Below, piece by piece: positions 5,961 to 6,724 of a stretch of DNA of 6,724 bases; within the stretch, counting starts at the first letter, position 1; each line of letters starts with the position of its first letter. Where the stretch lies: assembly GCA_030587525.1 (NCBI GenBank), contig JAUQYW010000337.1, positions 1 to 6,724 of the forward strand, written 5' to 3'. The translations under genes were made by a program, and so were the position numbers. This stretch comes from Candidatus Sigynarchaeota archaeon (lineage in GTDB: Archaea > Asgardarchaeota > Lokiarchaeia > Sigynarchaeales > Sigynarchaeaceae). A model generated the notes under the pieces. It was not told the DNA's origin. It searched no databases and was given only the letters and a program-made list of their open reading frames with translations.

Positions 5961-5986
5961 TCAGCAAATATAGGATTACGGATGAG

Positions 5987-6655
5987 TCAAATGAAATCCG
6001 CGTCATCGTTGCCATCGGAACCGGTTTCCCCTTCCGCTTGCCCGATACCATACTCTTTCACTTGATCAACGAACTTTTCGACCGCTTCCCCGACGATCTC
6101 CTTGGTCTTGGCACCCGTGCACACGATGCGCCCCGTGCTGAAGATGAGAAACACGGTCTTCGGCTCGGCCATGCGATAGATCAGCCCGGGGAACACTTCG
6201 GGCTCGTACATGGCGTTTTCCATGATGACCGACGCCTCGTTGAGGTCGATGGACGCGTGCAAGTCGCCGCTGGCAACGATGTTCTGGATCGTGATCACGG
6301 GCTCGGCCTTGATGTCGACCTTCGCTTGCTTCATCTTCGCGATAGCGCGGGCGACCGCGGCTCTTGCTTCGTCGGCCGCGCGCAACCCGGTCACGACCAT
6401 TTTCCCGGTGCTGAAAACCAAGATCGTGGCCTTCGGGCCGACAAGGCGCATGATCAGGCCAGGAAACCGCTCGGGATTGTATTCGCAATCCGAGTTCTTG
6501 CGCACGATCTGGTTCAAGTTGATTTTTTCACCAGAAGTACCGAGATCGATTACCACGGTCGCGACGACATTCTCGACCTTCCATTCTGCCTTGCCTCCAG
6601 CCTCGATCGCTGGTGATTCGCCCGCAGCGGGGTTCGCGGCTCGTTTTTTCGCCAT
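5987..6655 (-). CDS. tbp: TATA-binding protein
   Basis: This is the general transcription factor that binds promoter TATA boxes and recruits TFB and RNA polymerase. The product is 222 residues. Two direct repeats span about 24-112 and 118-202, each with a F-P-G-L-I segment (64-68, 155-159) and a F-S-T-G-(K/R) segment (81-85, 172-176). The four intercalating phenylalanines would be F64, F81, F155 and F172. Their spacing (17 within each repeat, 91 between repeats) equals that of yeast TBP F99, F116, F190 and F207. N29 and N125 match the minor-groove asparagines. Archaeal TBPs are usually near 180-190 residues. This one adds a polar N-terminal arm (1-23), about five residues between the first strand and helix of repeat 1 (near DLGTSGEK), and an acidic tail (206-220). 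ATG 6653-6655 is preceded by a TATA-like box and no Shine-Dalgarno. Codons are strongly GC-rich at the third position. Confidence 0.95.
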   Translation of the reverse strand: MAKKRAANPAAGESPAIEAGGKAEWKVENVVATVVIDLGTSGEKINLNQIVRKNSDCEYNPERFPGLIMRLVGPKATILVFSTGKMVVTGLRAADEARAAVARAIAKMKQAKVDIKAEPVITIQNIVASGDLHASIDLNEASVIMENAMYEPEVFPGLIYRMAEPKTVFLIFSTGRIVCTGAKTKEIVGEAVEKFVDQVKEYGIGQAEGETGSDGNDDADFI

Positions 6656-6683
6656 GATCTGCTAGTCTTCGTTCATGATGTAC

Positions 6684-6693
6684 TTTTTAAAAA
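6684..6693. promoter_or_regulatory. Palindromic TATA box, TBP promoter and possibly divergent
   Basis: TTTTTAAAAA is a perfect palindrome 29-38 bases before the TBP ATG, giving a leader of only a few bases. On the plus strand it lies 23-32 bases before an ATG at 6716 (ATGGTTTCT, then the window ends), the leaderless spacing seen for other genes here. One box could therefore mark a divergent promoter, but only three codons of the possible plus-strand gene are visible. TBP could bind its own promoter, as at any TATA box. Confidence 0.5.
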
Positions 6694-6724
6694 CGAGAAT
6701 TAGGATAACTCCGCGATGGTTTCT

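Noticed and set aside
5828..6616. Long open plus-strand frame opposite the TBP gene
   Set aside because: It is antisense to a clear TBP, arises from GC-rich codon use, has no domain-like sequence, and has no suitable promoter or ribosome site.
1..6724. CRISPR arrays, insertion sequences, tRNA or rRNA genes
   Set aside because: No regularly spaced repeats beyond the two described, no transposase-like protein or terminal inverted repeats, and no cloverleaf or rRNA-like sequence was seen.

Overview
The window looks archaeal. The clearest marker is a TATA-binding protein gene (minus strand, 5987-6655) with two direct repeats and all four DNA-intercalating phenylalanines. Several genes have an A/T-rich TATA-like box about 20-40 bases before the start codon and no Shine-Dalgarno sequence, which fits leaderless or short-leader archaeal transcripts. 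A surface receptor-like protein built from a beta-propeller, PKD domains, one membrane helix and a cytosolic winged-helix-like domain recalls Asgard archaea. That placement is an inference from architecture, not a demonstrated affiliation.

Layout. Bases 1-54 hold the last codons of a plus-strand gene. A 52-residue acidic protein with two NPNN repeats follows (143-301); it has the only strong Shine-Dalgarno in the window and ends at a T-rich terminator. Convergent to it is a small minus-strand membrane protein with an HELAH motif (364-828). A divergent promoter region leads to the 722-residue receptor-like protein (978-3146). The next 260 bases contain a probable broken minus-strand small membrane protein gene and a GC-rich hairpin. 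A uracil-DNA-glycosylase-like gene (3406-4017) is interrupted by one in-frame TGA. It converges on an 80-residue minus-strand CxxC protein (4024-4266). A second divergent promoter pair serves that gene and a 485-residue protein with four membrane helices and a long helical cytosolic part (4355-5812). Between that protein and the TBP gene lies a minus-strand coding remnant preceded by a perfect 21-bp direct repeat.

The genes do not form an obvious pathway. Minus-strand genes (HELAH protein, CxxC protein, TBP, and both remnants) are GC-rich at third codon positions. The plus-strand genes from 978 to 5812 are visibly more AT-rich, with many AGA/AGG arginine codons in the 485-residue protein. This, together with three probable broken genes in 6.7 kb, suggests a decaying or recently rearranged accessory segment beside a core transcription gene. 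The most notable items are the receptor with an intracellular winged-helix-like domain, the UGA-interrupted glycosylase, the HELAH mini-protein, and the unannotated remnants.
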